Origin: Qipengyuania vulgaris
GTDB taxonomy: Bacteria; Pseudomonadota; Alphaproteobacteria; Sphingomonadales; Sphingomonadaceae
Direction: 5' to 3'
NCBI GenBank assembly: GCA_000756795.1
Contig: CCSI01000003.1
Span: 62,001 to 126,000 of the forward strand
Length of the DNA: 64,000 bases
The notes below the pieces were generated by a model that saw nothing but the letters and a program-made list of their open reading frames with translations, did not search any database and was not told the DNA's origin. Of the stretch, positions 55,828-64,000 are shown one piece after another. Position 1 is the first letter of the stretch. Each line of letters begins with the position of its first letter. The position numbers and the translations under genes were made by a program.

Positions 55828-56525
55828 AGCGTTTCTACAAGGATGTGAGCGTCGGCCAGACCGGCCTTGGCTGGATTGTCGCGCTCGACGGGCGACCGCT
55901 AAAAACGCAAGGCGGACAGCCGCAAGTGCTGCCGAGCGAGAGTCTGGCAGAAATGCTCGCCGGGGAATGGCGAGCGCAGGGCGAGGAGATCGACCCCGCT
56001 GCGTTCCGCTTTCGCGACATGGCCGATTATGCGCTCGACGTGGTGGCGAAGGACACATCCGCGCTGGCCGAGAAACTGCTCGGCTATGCCGAAACCGACA
56101 CGCTATGCTTCCGCGCCGATCCCGAGGACGCGCTCTACCGCCGCCAGCAGGAGGTGTGGGAGCCGATCGTGCTGGGCATGGAAGCGCGCGAAGACGTGAA
56201 GCTGCACCGCATCAGCGGCATCCTCCACCGCCCTCAAACCGAGGAGACCCGCGCGCGGCTTGCCAACCGGCTCGACACGCTCGACCCGTTTACCCTGGCC
56301 GCGCTTGAGCAGACCACCTCGCTCGCCGCATCCCTGTGCATCGGACTGGAAGCGCTCGAACCGCAGGCCGACGGCGAGGCGCTGTGGGATGCGGCCAATC
56401 TCGAAGAGGACTGGCAGGCAGAGCTGTGGGGCCGCGACGAGGAGGCCGAGGAACGCCGCGCCAAGCGCAAGGGCGATTTCCTGGCTGCAATAGAGTTTAC
56501 GCGCGCCGCCCGCAGCTTAACCTAA
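55824..56525 (+). CDS. ATP12 family chaperone for F1-ATPase assembly
   Basis: Protein of 233 residues from ATG 55824 in an ATGA overlap. The family pattern is seen in MKRFYKDVSV, GWIVALDGRPLKTQGGQP, SLAEMLAGEWRAQGEEIDPA and LLGYAETDTLCFRADPE. In mitochondria and alphaproteobacteria ATP12 binds the F1 alpha subunit during assembly. The motif content and length are normal. Confidence 0.92.
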   Translation: MKRFYKDVSVGQTGLGWIVALDGRPLKTQGGQPQVLPSESLAEMLAGEWRAQGEEIDPAAFRFRDMADYALDVVAKDTSALAEKLLGYAETDTLCFRADPEDALYRRQQEVWEPIVLGMEAREDVKLHRISGILHRPQTEETRARLANRLDTLDPFTLAALEQTTSLAASLCIGLEALEPQADGEALWDAANLEEDWQAELWGRDEEAEERRAKRKGDFLAAIEFTRAARSLT

Positions 56526-56598
56526 AGCCGTAAAGTTTCGCTCAGCACTCTTTCCTACCCTCCGTACACCACATTCGGGTGAAACGAGGGCCAGACAC

Positions 56599-56964
56599 AT
56601 GACGCTGAGCAGGAATGTCCGCATCGCAAGCTGCACGCTGGTGCTCTGCGTCCTCGTATTGCTCGCACCCGCCTATGCGCAAGCGCCCGAGCGCAATTTC
56701 CTCTATTGCGTCGCCTCCGCATCCCAGCCCGGCGGCAAGGCCTATTTCACCGGTGTCTATCCCGGCTCTTGGGAGCAATCGGCGGACGACGAGGAAAGCT
56801 ACTTCGGCCACGTCTCCGCCAAGCTCGACGACGGCGTGGAGCGCAGCACGACCTATTGCTACGTGCTCGACACTTTCGACGAAGCCGGCCTCGACCGCGA
56901 CGAAGGCAAGTCGATGATCAGCAAGCAGGGCTGGGAGCCGGTGGACGTCACCTGGCGGCCTTAG
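56599..56964 (+). CDS. exported protein of unknown function
   Basis: Protein of 121 residues with a signal peptide ending PAYAQ. Two cysteines (FLYCVAS and TYCYVLD) could form a disulphide; conserved aromatic residues suggest a small beta-domain. No family recognised. It lies 73 bases after ATP12, after a good stop, so it may be separate. Confidence 0.72.
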   Translation: MTLSRNVRIASCTLVLCVLVLLAPAYAQAPERNFLYCVASASQPGGKAYFTGVYPGSWEQSADDEESYFGHVSAKLDDGVERSTTYCYVLDTFDEAGLDRDEGKSMISKQGWEPVDVTWRP

Positions 56965-56989
56965 GCTGTTTGCGCTGGCCTTGCGACGC

Positions 56990-57439
56990 TCAGTCTCGTC
57001 GCGCCAGCTTCTGCCACCGCTTTTGGCGATGTCCGTAAAACAGGCGCGCGAATGCAGCCACAAGCGGCGTGAGCCATCCCGCCTTCACATCCACCCGGTC
57101 GATATAATTGGTCGCGCCTTCGGCATCGCTCGCGGGCTCCACGAAAATCCAGTGGTCCCAGACGCTGATCATGGTCCCGTGCCCGTCGTCGCGGAGAACG
57201 CGGGCCTCGTCGCCTTCGGGATAGCGGATTCCGATGGTCTGCTTGCCTATGGGCAGGATTCCGATCAGCCACATCGTCGCGCGGTAATCGCCCTCGGTCC
57301 AGACTTCTGGGAATGACCCTGCATCGGGGCGAAAAACGATGAGCGGCTTTGCGATAAAATCCAGCGTGTCGGACCGCTTGACCGTGGCCCATACCCATTC
57401 CGGGTCCCGGGGGATTTGCGTGGTAAGCTCGACCCGCAT
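56990..57439 (-). CDS. SRPBCC family protein
   Basis: Protein of 149 residues with the START/Bet v1-like pattern of an antiparallel sheet and C-terminal helix (WVWATVKRSDTLDFIAKPLIVF, GTMISVWDHWIFVEP, AFARLFYGHRQKRW). It lies four bases after the lipoprotein gene of the Mla-type operon on the same strand, so it may bind a lipid or hydrophobic ligand, which is inference. Confidence 0.72.
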   Translation of the reverse strand: MRVELTTQIPRDPEWVWATVKRSDTLDFIAKPLIVFRPDAGSFPEVWTEGDYRATMWLIGILPIGKQTIGIRYPEGDEARVLRDDGHGTMISVWDHWIFVEPASDAEGATNYIDRVDVKAGWLTPLVAAFARLFYGHRQKRWQKLARRD

Positions 57440-57443
57440 CGGG

Positions 57444-58028
57444 TCAGCTCACCCAGTCAGCCACCTGTGCGGCAACATCATTGGCTGCCTGGTTGAGCGC
57501 CGGTCCCACACTTGCAACGTCAGCTGCAACGCCCGGCACGACGGCCTCGAAACGGCGGGTAGTGACGGACGAGCCTTCGCCCGGACGCACGGCGTCGAAG
57601 ACGACCACCACGCTTCCCGTGCGCGCATCATAGCCGAATGCACGCATCGTGCCGGTCAGGCGGTTTTCGGCGAGCACGCCGGGGTCGTCGCCATCGACCA
57701 CCACGCGATTCGAGCGTGTGCGGATGGCCTCGGCAATCAGGCGGCGGAACAGGCGGGCGGGCTTTTCGACCCACACTGCGTCTTTCAGATAGGCGAGCTC
57801 GGTGTCGGTCACCTGTACCGGCACGCGGGTCACGTCGAGCGCGCTGGGCGCTTCGAATTCTTGCAACACGATGGCCGTACCAGCCGCGCTCGAGGCACCG
57901 CTTCCGGCAGGCGCGGTCGCGGCAGGCGTGAGCGTCAAGAGGCTCGGCGGCGGTTCGCTGCCGAAGGAAATGCAGCCCGACAGCAGGAGCGCGGGAGTAA
58001 GGATGGCGAGGTGAAGCTTCTTGGTCAT
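57444..58028 (-). CDS. ABC-type transport auxiliary lipoprotein (PqiC-like)
   Basis: Protein of 194 residues with lipobox ALLLSGC (Cys19) and the ABC_trans_aux pattern (LLTLTPAA, VTDTELAYLKDAVWVEKPARLF, RLIAEAIRTR). It probably docks the MCE complex at the outer membrane. ATG 58028 was chosen over TTG 58049 because it has a closer ribosome site and begins a signal peptide. Fourth gene of the mlaE-F-D set, 18 bases after mlaD. Confidence 0.85.
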   Translation of the reverse strand: MTKKLHLAILTPALLLSGCISFGSEPPPSLLTLTPAATAPAGSGASSAAGTAIVLQEFEAPSALDVTRVPVQVTDTELAYLKDAVWVEKPARLFRRLIAEAIRTRSNRVVVDGDDPGVLAENRLTGTMRAFGYDARTGSVVVVFDAVRPGEGSSVTTRRFEAVVPGVAADVASVGPALNQAANDVAAQVADWVS

Positions 58029-58045
58029 CGCTCTTCTACCCAATC

Positions 58046-58993
58046 TCAAGGCTCGTACTCGGGCAGCGGTTGCCCTTCGAGGAGAGCGCCTGCGCCCTTC
58101 TCGTCGATTTTCTCGGTTACGTCGCGCAGCGCCTTGCTGGTTGCGCGCAGGTCGCGCAGCGTGGCTTCGGCGGCGGGCAGCGTGCTTTCGGTGAGTTGCT
58201 TGGTTGCGGGCCGCGCCTCTTCGAGCAGGCCGCCCAGTTCTTCCGAGGCATCTCCGGCCTGCTTCAGCGTCACGCGGAGCTGCTGGGCCAGCTGCGCACC
58301 TTCCTGGTTGAGCAGGCGGTCGGTCGAGGCCGTCACCTTCTCGAACTGGTCGAGCGCTTCGGACGCCTCGCGCAAGGTGACCTGCAATTCGGCCATGGTG
58401 GCCTCGAACTGCGGCGCGGTCTGTGCAAGGTCGGCAGTCATCTGGTTGGTGTTGGCAAGGATGCCGGCAATTTCGCCCTGGTTCTCGTCATCGAGCAACT
58501 GGGTCAGGCGCTCGGTCAGCGTCGCCAACCGCTCGAGCAGCAGCGGAGCACTGTTGAGCAATTCGCCCAGTCCGCCGGGTTTGGGCGGGATGATCGGCAC
58601 GCCTTCGGTGCAGGCGGTGGTTTCGCACGAAATAGCCGGAGCGCCGCTGCGTGCGCCGTCGAGCAGGATGGTCGAAACGCCGGTAAAGCTACCCTGGATG
58701 GTCGCGGTGGTGCCAACGAGGATGGGCACCTCGTCCTTCACGCTGATGCGCACACGGACGTATTCGGGGTCTTTCTCCCACAGGACGATCTGGCTGACCT
58801 GTCCCACGGGCACGCCGGCAAAGCTGACCTGGCTGCCATTGGCGAGGCCCGAGACGCTTTCCTTGAAGAAGATGTCGTATTCCTTCTGCGCGCCTTCGCC
58901 CCAGCGCGCGATCCAGACGATGAACAGCGCCAGCGCTGCCAGCACTGCCAGAGTGACCGCCCCCACCCAAACGTAATTCGCCCGTGTTTCCAT
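58046..58993 (-). CDS. mlaD: MlaD-type MCE domain lipid-transfer protein
   Basis: Protein of 315 residues. A transmembrane helix (12-30) is followed by an MCE domain (FKESVSGLANGSQVSFAGVPVG ... IQGSFTGVSTILLDG, about 39-115) and a long coiled-coil/helical tail (about 165-300), longer than in E. coli MlaD. It probably forms the hexameric substrate channel between inner and outer membrane. It lies nine bases after mlaF. Confidence 0.88.
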   Translation of the reverse strand: METRANYVWVGAVTLAVLAALALFIVWIARWGEGAQKEYDIFFKESVSGLANGSQVSFAGVPVGQVSQIVLWEKDPEYVRVRISVKDEVPILVGTTATIQGSFTGVSTILLDGARSGAPAISCETTACTEGVPIIPPKPGGLGELLNSAPLLLERLATLTERLTQLLDDENQGEIAGILANTNQMTADLAQTAPQFEATMAELQVTLREASEALDQFEKVTASTDRLLNQEGAQLAQQLRVTLKQAGDASEELGGLLEEARPATKQLTESTLPAAEATLRDLRATSKALRDVTEKIDEKGAGALLEGQPLPEYEP

Positions 58994-59002
58994 GCTCTTC
59001 GT

Positions 59003-59905
59003 CTATGCCTTCTTTTCCGGGGCGTTGTCCAACGCTTTGACCGCATGGGCAGCGACCGGCATGTCCATGTGCCGCCTGAGTTCGTCCAATGCCTGTGCAG
59101 TCAGCGCCGCCCGTCCGCGCGGGCCGTTGAAATATTCCTGTATCCAGGGATGGTCGAGTTCCATCAGCTTGGGCACTGTGTCGACCGCAATCACGCGCTT
59201 GTCCGCCAGCACTGCGACACGGTCGCAAATCTCGTGCAGCGTATCGAGGTCGTGGGTGATCAGGAACACGGTTAGGCCCAGCGTTTCCTTCAGTTCCCGC
59301 GTGAGATTATCGAAGGCTGCCGCACCGATCGGGTCGAGGCCCGCGGTCGGCTCGTCGAGGAACAGTAGCTCGGGATCGAGCGCCAGCGCGCGGGCGAGGC
59401 CGGCGCGTTTCTTCATCCCGCCAGAAAGCTCGCTCGGGAACTTGCTCACCGCTTCTTCGGGGAGGCCCGAGAGCATGATTTTGTAGCGCGCGATTTCCTT
59501 GCGCAGTTCATCCGAGATTTCCGGATAGAACTGCTTCAGCGGCACTTCGACATTCTCGCCCACCGTCAGGGTCGAGAACAGGGCGCCGCCCTGGAAGAGA
59601 ACTCCCCAGCGGTCGCGTACGCCGATTTCCTCGTCCGGCTCGGCATCGACGATGGACTTGCCGAAAACCTTGATGTCGCCCTCGGTCGGGGTCTGCAATC
59701 CGATGATGGAGCGCATCAATACCGACTTGCCCGTGCCCGAGCCGCCGACAACGCCGAGGATTTCGCCGCGCTTCACCTCGAGGTCGAGATTATCGTGGAT
59801 GACCGCATCGCCGAACTGGTTCTTCAGCCCCTCCACCACGATGGGATGCTGCCCGCGGAACCGCTCGTGCCGGCCAGCCGGTGCGCCTGTGTCCTCGCCC
59901 GCCAT
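59003..59905 (-). CDS. mlaF: Mla-type ABC transporter ATP-binding protein
   Basis: Protein of 300 residues from ATG 59905 (MAGEDTGAPAGRHERF). Walker A GGSGTGKS, signature LSGGMKKRAGLARAL, Walker B LLFLDEPTAGLDP. The ATG overlaps the mlaE stop as TGATG. It powers phospholipid movement via MlaE. The upstream GTG 59914 is a less likely start. Confidence 0.9.
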   Translation of the reverse strand: MAGEDTGAPAGRHERFRGQHPIVVEGLKNQFGDAVIHDNLDLEVKRGEILGVVGGSGTGKSVLMRSIIGLQTPTEGDIKVFGKSIVDAEPDEEIGVRDRWGVLFQGGALFSTLTVGENVEVPLKQFYPEISDELRKEIARYKIMLSGLPEEAVSKFPSELSGGMKKRAGLARALALDPELLFLDEPTAGLDPIGAAAFDNLTRELKETLGLTVFLITHDLDTLHEICDRVAVLADKRVIAVDTVPKLMELDHPWIQEYFNGPRGRAALTAQALDELRRHMDMPVAAHAVKALDNAPEKKA

Positions 59906-61014
59906 CAGCCCCACCCCAATTCGGTGAAGAAGACCGCGAAAAAGGCATCGAGCACGATGACTGCGAAGATTGCCGAGACCACCGACATGGTGGTGCGGAT
60001 GCCGACTTCCTCGGAATTACCCTTCACCTGCATGCCGTTGTAGCAGCCTGCAAGCCCGACGATGAGGCCGAAGACCGGCGCCTTGATAAGGCCAACCCAT
60101 ACGTCGTAGGTCGGCACCACTTCCTTGATGCGTGCGAGGAAGGTCCAGAACGGAATGCCGAGCATGAGGTCGCCCACCACCGCGCCGCCGAGGATGGCCA
60201 TGCAGGAGGCGTAGAAACCGAGCAGCGGCATGGTCAGGACCGAGGCCATGATGCGCGGGATGACCAGCGCTTCCATCGGCGATATGCCGATGGTCCGCAT
60301 GGCGTCGACTTCCTCGGTCAGCTTCATCGTGCCGAGCTGCGCGGCAAAGGCCGAACCCGAACGGCCAGCGACCATGATGGCAGTCATCAGCACGCCGAGC
60401 TCACGCAAGGTGATCCGGCCGACGAGGTTCACGGTCAGCGTCTCCGCCCCGAAAGCGGCAAGCTGCACCGCCCCCTGCTGCGCGATGACGATGCCGATCA
60501 GGAAGCTCATCAGCCCGATGATGGGCAGCGCCGAAACGCCGACCAGTTCCACCTGCCGCACCAGCGCGACCATGCGGAACCGGCGCGGGTTCTTGAGCAG
60601 GTTGCCCGCCGATATCAGCAGCGCGCCGAGGAAGCTGATGACGCCCACCGCTCCGGTCCGGGCGTTGAAGACCTTCTCGCCCATCGCCTCGGGCACGCGG
60701 CTCCACACCGGCAGGCGCGGTGCGGCAAGGTCCTCGTCGCTATCGATACCTTCGAGCGCGCCGAGCAGCCGTTGCGCGCGCTTGCTGGCACCGGTAATTT
60801 CGGCGTGATGCTCCGAGGCGATGTTGCAGGCGAGCCAGGCCCCAACCGTGTCGATTTCGGAAACGTTCGACAGGTCCACGCGGGCAATCGGCCCTTCGAG
60901 CGCGCGCAGCTCTTCATCCAGCGCGCCGACGGTGGACACGAGATAGGGCCCGGTCAGCGTCAGGATTGCGCCCCCGTCCCCCTGTTCCAGCTCGAATTCT
61001 GCCAATCCTGTCAT
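59905..61014 (-). CDS. mlaE: Mla-type ABC permease MlaE with fused STAS domain
   Basis: Protein of 369 residues. An N-terminal STAS-like domain (MTGLAEFELEQGDGGAILTL, DLSNVSEIDTVGAWL, about 1-85), the job of MlaB in E. coli, is fused to the MlaE permease (about 110-369), with FLIGIVIAQQGAVQL, GRSGSAFAAQLGTMKLTEEVDAMRT and four to five hydrophobic helices. It is the first gene of the operon with mlaF, mlaD and the lipoprotein. Confidence 0.9.
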   Translation of the reverse strand: MTGLAEFELEQGDGGAILTLTGPYLVSTVGALDEELRALEGPIARVDLSNVSEIDTVGAWLACNIASEHHAEITGASKRAQRLLGALEGIDSDEDLAAPRLPVWSRVPEAMGEKVFNARTGAVGVISFLGALLISAGNLLKNPRRFRMVALVRQVELVGVSALPIIGLMSFLIGIVIAQQGAVQLAAFGAETLTVNLVGRITLRELGVLMTAIMVAGRSGSAFAAQLGTMKLTEEVDAMRTIGISPMEALVIPRIMASVLTMPLLGFYASCMAILGGAVVGDLMLGIPFWTFLARIKEVVPTYDVWVGLIKAPVFGLIVGLAGCYNGMQVKGNSEEVGIRTTMSVVSAIFAVIVLDAFFAVFFTELGWG

Positions 61015-61118
61015 TCGCCTCGCGGTATGCGGTGAAATGCCTCGCTTAACAAGCGCGTATCACTTCGCATCCCCTACGGCGTTGCATCGCACAATTTGCG
61101 CTGGCATGGGCGTTCCCC

Positions 61119-63827
61119 ATGAGCACCGAGCTATCCAAGACTTTCGACCCCGCCGATATCGAGCAGCGCTGGTACGCGCATTGGGAGGAAAAAGGCCTGT
61201 TCCGCCCCGAGCGGCCGGACGCCGAGCCCTTCACCATCGTAAACCCGCCGCCCAATGTGACGGGTTCGCTCCACATCGGCCACGCGCTCGACAACACGCT
61301 GCAGGACGTGGTCATCCGCTACGAACGCCTGCGCGGCAAGGATGCGCTGTGGGTGGTCGGCACCGACCATGCGGGCATCGCCACGCAGATGGTGGTCGAG
61401 CGCCAGATGGAGGCGAAGCAGGATAAGCGCACGAACTACTCGCGCGAGGATTTCGTGGGCAAGGTCTGGGAGTGGAAAGAGGAAAGCGGCGGTCAGATCA
61501 CGCGCCAGCTGCGCCGCCTCGGCTGCTCGATGGACTGGTCGCGCGAACAGTTCACGATGGACGAGCATTTCTCGAACGCTGTGCTCAAGACCTTCGTCGA
61601 CCTCTACAATGACGGCCTCATCTATCGCGACAAGCGGCTGGTGAACTGGGACCCGAAACTGAAGACCGCCATCTCCGACCTCGAAGTCGAGACCACCGAT
61701 GTGAAGGGCGGTTTCTGGCACTTCAAATATCCGCTCGAAGACGGCGTCACGCTCGATGACGGCCGCGATTATATCGAGGTCGCCACCACGCGCCCCGAGA
61801 CCATGCTCGCCGATATGGCAGTGGCGGTGCATCCCGATGACGAGCGCTACAAGTCGGTCGTCGGCAAGCATGTCGTGCTGCCCATCACCGGCCGCCGCGT
61901 GCCGGTGGTGGCGGACGAGCATGCCGACCCCGAACTTGGCTCGGGCGCGGTGAAGATCACGCCGGGTCACGACTTCAACGATTTCGATGTTGGCAAACGC
62001 GCAGGCTTCGCGGCGGGCGAGATGCTCAATATGCTCGATGCCGAGGCGAATGTCTGCCAAACCGCCGACGGGCTGGTGCCGGAGGAATTCCTCGGCCTGC
62101 ACCGCTTCAAGCGCGACGGGGTGGACGGTGCGCGCGAACTGGTGGTCGAGCGCCTTAAGGAGCAGGGCTATCTCATCCCGCATATCGCCAAGACCAAGAA
62201 GGGCGAGGAACAGGAATTCGACGCCGAACCGCGCACCATCGCAACTCCCTTCGGCGACCGCGGCGGCGTGATCATCGAGCCGTGGCTGACCGACCAGTGG
62301 TACGTCGATGCCGAAAAGCTCGCCCGCGCGCCCATCGCGGCGGTGAAGGACGGGACCATCGAAATCGTGCCCAAGAGCTGGGAGAAGACATTCTTCAACT
62401 GGATGGAGAACATCCAGCCCTGGTGCGTCAGCCGCCAGCTCTGGTGGGGTCACCGGATTCCTGCTTGGTACGACGCCGAGGGCAACGCTTACGTCGCCAT
62501 GACCGAGGAAGAAGCGCAGGCGAAGGCCGGTGACGGCGTCGCGCTCACCCGCGACGACGATGTGCTCGACACGTGGTTCTCTTCCGCGCTCTGGCCCTTC
62601 GCCACGCTCGGCTGGCCCGAGAAGACCGACCTGCTCGACAAGCATTACCCGAACAATTTGCTGATTTCAGGCTTCGACATCCTGTTCTTCTGGGATGCGC
62701 GCATGATGATGCAGGGCATGCATTTGACCGGCAAGGCACCGTGGCCGCGGCTTTATCTCCACGGGCTGGTGCGCGCTGCCGACGGGGCGAAGATGTCGAA
62801 ATCGAAGGGCAATGTCGTCGACCCGCTCGGCCTCATCGACCAGTACGGCGCCGATGCGCTGCGCTTCTTCATGTCCGCGATGGAAAGCCAGGGCCGCGAC
62901 ATCAAGATGGATGAACGCCGCGTCGAGGGCTATCGCAACTTCGCGACAAAGCTCTGGAATGCGACGCGTTTCTGCCAGTCGAACGGCATCGGCGCGAGCA
63001 CGAGCATCGAGGCTCCCACGGCAACGCAAGCGGTCAACAAGTGGATCATCGGCGAGGTCGTCGAGACCAAACATGCGCTCGAACAGGCGATGGCCGACCT
63101 GCGCTTCGACGCCGCCGCGAACACTATCTACCACTTCGTGTGGGACCGTTTCTGCGACTGGTACATTGAACTCATCAAGGGCAATTTCGACGAGGAAACT
63201 AAGGCGGTCGCCGGCTGGGCCCTCGACCAGATTCTCGTCATGCTCCACCCCTTCATGCCCTTCATCACCGAAGAGCTGTGGTCGAAGCAGGGCGACCGCC
63301 CGGATTACCCGCTCATCACAGCCAAGTGGCCCGAGCCCGATGCCGAGGTGGATGCCGAAGCCAAGGCCGAAATCGACTGGCTCATCGCGCTCACCAGCGC
63401 AGTGCGCACGGCGAAGAACGAACTCGGCATCGCTCCGGGCGCGAAGCTGGAGGCTTACTGCCCCGCCCCCTCCACTCTCGGCCGCAAGGTCGTCGAGGAA
63501 AACGCTGCCGCCATCGAACGCCTCGCGCGCCTCACGCCGGTCCACTTCGCCGAAGCTCCGGGCGGCGCGGCAATGCAGGTAGCAGCGGGCGAGGATGGCT
63601 TCATCATCCCGCTCGAAGGCATCATCGACATCGAGGCAGAAAAGGCGCGCCTGACTAAGGCGCTCGAAGCCTCGGCCAAGGAAGCCAAGTCGCTCGAAGG
63701 CCGCCTCGGCAACGCCAATTTCGTCGAACGCGCCAAGCCCGAAGCAGTCGAAAAGGCCCGCGCCGACCACGCCCATCACACGGCGGAAATCGAGCGGTTG
63801 CAGGCAGCACTGACGCGGCTGGGCTGA
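61119..63827 (+). CDS. valS: valine--tRNA ligase
   Basis: Protein of 902 residues. The HIGH motif is at 52-55 in [12 protein letters not shown] and KMSKS at 558-562. PPPNVTG, the editing domain ([20 protein letters not shown]) and a C-terminal coiled coil ([28 protein letters not shown]) are typical of bacterial ValRS. It charges tRNA(Val) and edits Thr. Full length. Confidence 0.97.
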   Translation: MSTELSKTFDPADIEQRWYAHWEEKGLFRPERPDAEPFTIVNPPPNVTGSLHIGHALDNTLQDVVIRYERLRGKDALWVVGTDHAGIATQMVVERQMEAKQDKRTNYSREDFVGKVWEWKEESGGQITRQLRRLGCSMDWSREQFTMDEHFSNAVLKTFVDLYNDGLIYRDKRLVNWDPKLKTAISDLEVETTDVKGGFWHFKYPLEDGVTLDDGRDYIEVATTRPETMLADMAVAVHPDDERYKSVVGKHVVLPITGRRVPVVADEHADPELGSGAVKITPGHDFNDFDVGKRAGFAAGEMLNMLDAEANVCQTADGLVPEEFLGLHRFKRDGVDGARELVVERLKEQGYLIPHIAKTKKGEEQEFDAEPRTIATPFGDRGGVIIEPWLTDQWYVDAEKLARAPIAAVKDGTIEIVPKSWEKTFFNWMENIQPWCVSRQLWWGHRIPAWYDAEGNAYVAMTEEEAQAKAGDGVALTRDDDVLDTWFSSALWPFATLGWPEKTDLLDKHYPNNLLISGFDILFFWDARMMMQGMHLTGKAPWPRLYLHGLVRAADGAKMSKSKGNVVDPLGLIDQYGADALRFFMSAMESQGRDIKMDERRVEGYRNFATKLWNATRFCQSNGIGASTSIEAPTATQAVNKWIIGEVVETKHALEQAMADLRFDAAANTIYHFVWDRFCDWYIELIKGNFDEETKAVAGWALDQILVMLHPFMPFITEELWSKQGDRPDYPLITAKWPEPDAEVDAEAKAEIDWLIALTSAVRTAKNELGIAPGAKLEAYCPAPSTLGRKVVEENAAAIERLARLTPVHFAEAPGGAAMQVAAGEDGFIIPLEGIIDIEAEKARLTKALEASAKEAKSLEGRLGNANFVERAKPEAVEKARADHAHHTAEIERLQAALTRLG

Positions 63828-63828
63828 C

Positions 63829-64000
63829 ATGAGCCTCGTCCTCGCCACCGATGACGACGGCGGGCCGGAGATTTTCGCTTCGGTCCAGGGCGAGGGTCCG
63901 AGTGCAGGCATGCCGGTCGCCTTCATGCGGCTGTCGCGCTGCAACCTTGCCTGCGTGTGGTGCGACACCGCCTACACCTGGCACTTCGAGGGCGACAACC
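63829..64000 (+). CDS. queE: 7-carboxy-7-deazaguanine synthase, 3' end outside window
   Basis: The first 57 codons are visible. [22 protein letters not shown] followed by [15 protein letters not shown] carries the CxxxCxxC radical-SAM cluster, all three cysteines within the QueE substrate context. It makes the deazaguanine precursor of queuosine. It starts one base after the valS stop, so it is probably co-transcribed. The remaining sequence is outside the window. Confidence 0.85.
   Translation, partial: MSLVLATDDDGGPEIFASVQGEGPSAGMPVAFMRLSRCNLACVWCDTAYTWHFEGDN

Noticed and set aside
1-64000. CRISPR arrays, insertion sequences, prophage genes, tRNA or rRNA genes
   Set aside because: No repeat-spacer series, transposase, terminal inverted repeats, phage structural genes, or tRNA/rRNA sequence was seen.

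Overview
The window reads as an alphaproteobacterial chromosome, most likely Sphingomonadales and close to the Erythrobacteraceae (Erythrobacter/Qipengyuania/Altererythrobacter type). The basis is high GC by eye, dense gene packing with start-stop overlaps, a Cpa-type Tad pilus locus, three large sphingomonad-style TonB-dependent receptors, a PPi-type phosphofructokinase, an ATP12-type F1 assembly chaperone, GatCAB, and an alphaproteobacterial-style MlaE/F/D set. The assignment is inference from gene content; no rRNA or other marker was compared. I see no tRNA, rRNA, CRISPR array, insertion sequence or prophage.

Layout. 1-855 is the N-terminal part of an alpha/beta hydrolase leaving the left edge. 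964-8468 is a Tad/Flp pilus operon (cpaA-B-C-D-E, tadB, tadC) that ends in a strong terminator and has no CpaF/TadA motor ATPase or pilin gene. 8523-13977 holds lipid and carbon metabolism: a MarR regulator and an enoyl-CoA hydratase, PPi-PFK, an NAD(P)-binding SDR, then a thiolase/HSD10-like dehydrogenase pair. 14344-25269 carries three TonB-dependent receptors with long regulatory gaps (17391-18067 and 21644-22239) and clear terminators. 25339-29502 holds clpB, behind a candidate heat-shock promoter, and a HerA-like ATPase.

29621-46236 is rich in exported hydrolases: a penicillin-acylase-family amidase, an M16 peptidase lipoprotein, an S46 dipeptidyl-peptidase and two M48 (BepA-like) metalloproteases. 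Each M48 gene sits between the same two unrecognised exported proteins, so a three-gene cassette (A-M48-C) is duplicated in tandem, each copy with its own transcription boundary. This is the best candidate for an undescribed system in the window. A COQ8-like kinase and three small exported or unrecognised proteins lie among these genes.

46334-50526 encodes GatC, GatA and GatB with an FkbM methyltransferase inserted between gatA and gatB. 50585-53237 has a polytopic membrane protein, a membrane-anchored FKBP and rpsU. 53441-56525 is a tightly overlapped run of crcB, an RluC-type pseudouridine synthase, a HAD phosphatase, a small membrane protein and ATP12. 56990-61014 is a Mla-type lipid transport operon (mlaE with fused STAS domain, mlaF, mlaD, a PqiC-like lipoprotein, then an SRPBCC protein). 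The right edge has valS and the start of queE.

The exported peptidases, the amidase and the TonB receptors together would suit an aquatic heterotroph that captures and degrades peptides, while Mla, BepA-like proteases and FKBP point to envelope upkeep. Both statements are inference from gene families.
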